Assembly: GCA_002366795.1 (NCBI GenBank)
Contig: DFBX01000024.1
Span: 1 to 7,177 of the forward strand
Reading direction: 5' to 3'
Length of the DNA: 7,177 bases
Source: Rhodobacteraceae bacterium UBA3069
GTDB taxonomy: Bacteria; Pseudomonadota; Alphaproteobacteria; Rhodobacterales; Rhodobacteraceae
The position numbers were made by a program, and so were the translations under genes. Within the stretch, counting starts at the first letter, position 1; each line of letters starts with the position of its first letter. The notes under the pieces are model-generated. The model saw only the letters and a list, made by a program, of their open reading frames with translations, did no database searches and was not told the DNA's origin. Positions 6,437-7,177 of the stretch are shown here, in pieces.

Positions 6437-6460
6437 TTGACTGACAACAATGTCAGTCAA
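6437..6460. repeat. 10-bp perfect inverted repeat with 4-nt spacer
   Basis: TTGACTGACA (6437-6446) and TGTCAGTCAA (6451-6460) are exact reverse complements separated by ACAA. It falls inside the 53-codon minus-strand ORF, where it encodes TLTDIVVSQ. It could be a protein-binding dyad or a hairpin. A terminator is unlikely on the plus strand; on the minus strand only GATTTTG follows. Confidence 0.6.
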
Positions 6461-6597
6461 CGTCACGCATGAAAACGCACTCATTCCCTGCCGCTCAAGG
6501 GATTTGAAAATCTCTTGCATGACTTCATTGGAAAGCAGAGTTCCAATCTGTTTTTCTTTGCTCATTTCCTCGTCACCCTAAGCAGCCCCAAAATCAG

Positions 6598-6760
6598 GCG
6601 CTGAAGGGCGAACAGACGGTGGCCGAACTGGCGAGCCGGTTCGGGCTTCATCCGGCGATGATCCACGCCTTGACGCGGGCGCTGCTGAAAGGCGCATCCC
6701 GCGTGTTTGCACGCGGCGGCAAGATGGCCCCCGAGATTGACGAGGAGCAGGTGAAAGAAC
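6598..6760 (+). mobile_element. IS3-family transposase OrfA remnant
   Basis: The plus-strand frame reads ALKGEQTVAELASRFGLHP followed by AMIHALTRALLKGASRVF and then FARGGKMAPEIDEEQVKE. This is the helix-turn-helix and leucine-zipper entry of an IS3-family OrfA, where intact copies usually read HPTMIHAWKKALLEGASGVF. The usual N-terminus (RKRYSAEFKAKVALEAL type) is absent: the match begins in the middle at about 6598, after unrelated bases. It ends at about 6760, where the family would continue with a leucine-rich helix and here the sequence changes. No OrfB, frameshift signal or terminal inverted repeats are present, and the Trp of the family motif has become Leu (TTG). It is an immobile fragment left by deletion or recombination. 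The long plus frame running on to 7044 beyond 6760 is not IS sequence. Confidence 0.8.
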
Positions 6761-6879
6761 CTGCGCTCCAGCGCAGCCACTGTAGGGGCGTCATCGAAGA
6801 AGCGGATGTTTGCAAAGGTATGGTCGATTTCAGCATAGCGGCTTCCTTTCAGATCCCGATACACAGCTTTGATATGCAC
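6761..6879 (-). pseudogene. Unidentified ORF fragment abutting the IS3 remnant
   Basis: On the minus strand from GTG 6879 the frame reads HIKAVYRDLKGSRYAEIDHT and NIRFFDDAPTVAALER, protein-like text with balanced charge, up to the edge of the IS3 remnant. Beyond it the frame continues only as antisense of the transposase. A TGA lies six codons before the GTG, so if this was once a longer gene both ends are gone. I do not recognise the family. Confidence 0.3.
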
Positions 6880-6882
6880 CGG

Positions 6883-7177
6883 CTGCCTATCTCAAAGACA
6901 AGCAGATGTGTTGATGTGAAAGGCTCCGGTGCCTTGGAACGTATAGAAAACAAGAAGCCGCACACGTCAACGCCACCCACACCTTGTCAGCGGGATGGAA
7001 GAGAGGCACCATTCCCCATGACTGAAGATAGGCCAAGCCACTGAACAAAAAAGAAACCACCGACAACTTTCGGTGCCGGTGGTCATTTGATGTGGATCGA
7101 GAGGACAAAACCCTACTGGATGGTCATGTTATGGTGTGTCCCACAGACAGCAATGTTCCAACAACCGATTAAACGCC
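6883..7177. other. Gene-poor right end
   Basis: No gene is convincing here. A minus-strand terminator lies at 7047-7082. A short plus frame (7041-7172) without an ATG start and a plus frame from ATG 7090 that runs off the edge both overlap the terminator. Minus-strand frames entering from the right edge end at TAA 7131-7129 or TAG 7115-7113; one of them may be the tail of the gene served by the terminator. Confidence 0.5.
7047..7082 (-). terminator. Rho-independent terminator, minus strand
   Basis: CCACCG (7057-7062) pairs with CGGTGG (7077-7082); on the minus strand a G-U and two further pairs extend the stem to nine, followed by TTTCTTTTTTG (7056-7046). It implies a minus-strand transcript entering from beyond the right edge. 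Confidence 0.7.

Larger units (their letters stand above)
6071..6565 (-). pseudogene. Unrecognised ORF interrupted by a TGA, passing through a terminator
   Basis: From ATG 6565, with GAGGAA close upstream, a 53-residue protein starts MSKEKQIGTLLSNEVMQEIF and ends at TGA 6406-6404. The same frame stays open afterwards for 110 codons (EWPRDEGYIRFERIDYSG..., then MEGGVLTSKYFSEV...) until TGA at 6073-6071. Both parts look like a charged soluble protein and unlike the GC-rich host genes. One part around residues 16-50 (ERQGMSAFSCVTLTDIVVS) faintly recalls the beta-strand pattern of ribosome-binding factor A, but I do not claim that. The last 30 or so codons run through a strong terminator (6156-6181), so the true end may be lost. 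It may be a decayed accessory gene, a real 53-residue protein followed by chance open frame, or an assembly error. I do not recognise a function. Confidence 0.3.

Noticed and set aside
6619..7044. A 141-codon plus-strand ORF
   Set aside because: Only its first part is IS3 OrfA; beyond 6760 the text is antisense to another ORF fragment and has no family-like features.

Overview
The window looks like chromosomal DNA of a high-GC alphaproteobacterium, most likely of the Rhodobacter/Roseobacter group (Rhodobacteraceae). The main support is the left end: an ECF sigma factor of the RpoE type followed, with an ATGA overlap, by a ChrR anti-sigma factor that keeps all metal ligands known from Rhodobacter sphaeroides ChrR. 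No database search was possible; family names come from recognised motifs.

Layout. (1) Positions 2-975, plus strand: the 3' part of rpoE and complete chrR, the singlet-oxygen response pair. The sigma factor carries an in-frame TAG where the family has the region 2 tryptophan. (2) A strong bidirectional terminator at 994-1031 separates chrR from a convergent lipid or carboxylic-acid catabolism block. (3) Positions 1049-3202, minus strand: an enoyl-CoA hydratase-family gene, broken by a second in-frame TAG, followed by an ACAD10/11-like acyl-CoA dehydrogenase, probably one transcript. (4) Positions 3416-4210, plus strand: a second crotonase-family gene, read divergently, whose active-site residues suggest an isomerase (PaaG/ECI type) rather than a hydratase. 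Together the three enzymes could act on acyl-CoA intermediates in beta-oxidation or aromatic-acid breakdown. (5) Positions 4254-4964, minus strand, a six-helix membrane protein of DUF4386 type, divergent from a LysR-family regulator (5066-5962). Their short shared intergenic region holds two interlocked perfect inverted repeats, one of which pairs with the start codon of the membrane protein. (6) From about 5963 to the right end the sequence looks poorer in GC and gene-poor: a degraded or disrupted minus-strand ORF, a UUCG-loop terminator, a 10-bp perfect inverted repeat, a 163-bp remnant of an IS3-family OrfA joined to an unrelated minus-strand ORF fragment, and a minus-strand terminator. This is an accessory or decaying segment.

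The points most worth following are the two TAG codons, both inside CTAG and each in an otherwise intact gene (pseudogenes, sequencing errors or suppressed stops), and the possible RNA switch in front of the DUF4386 gene. I found no convincing defence system, CRISPR array, tRNA or rRNA.
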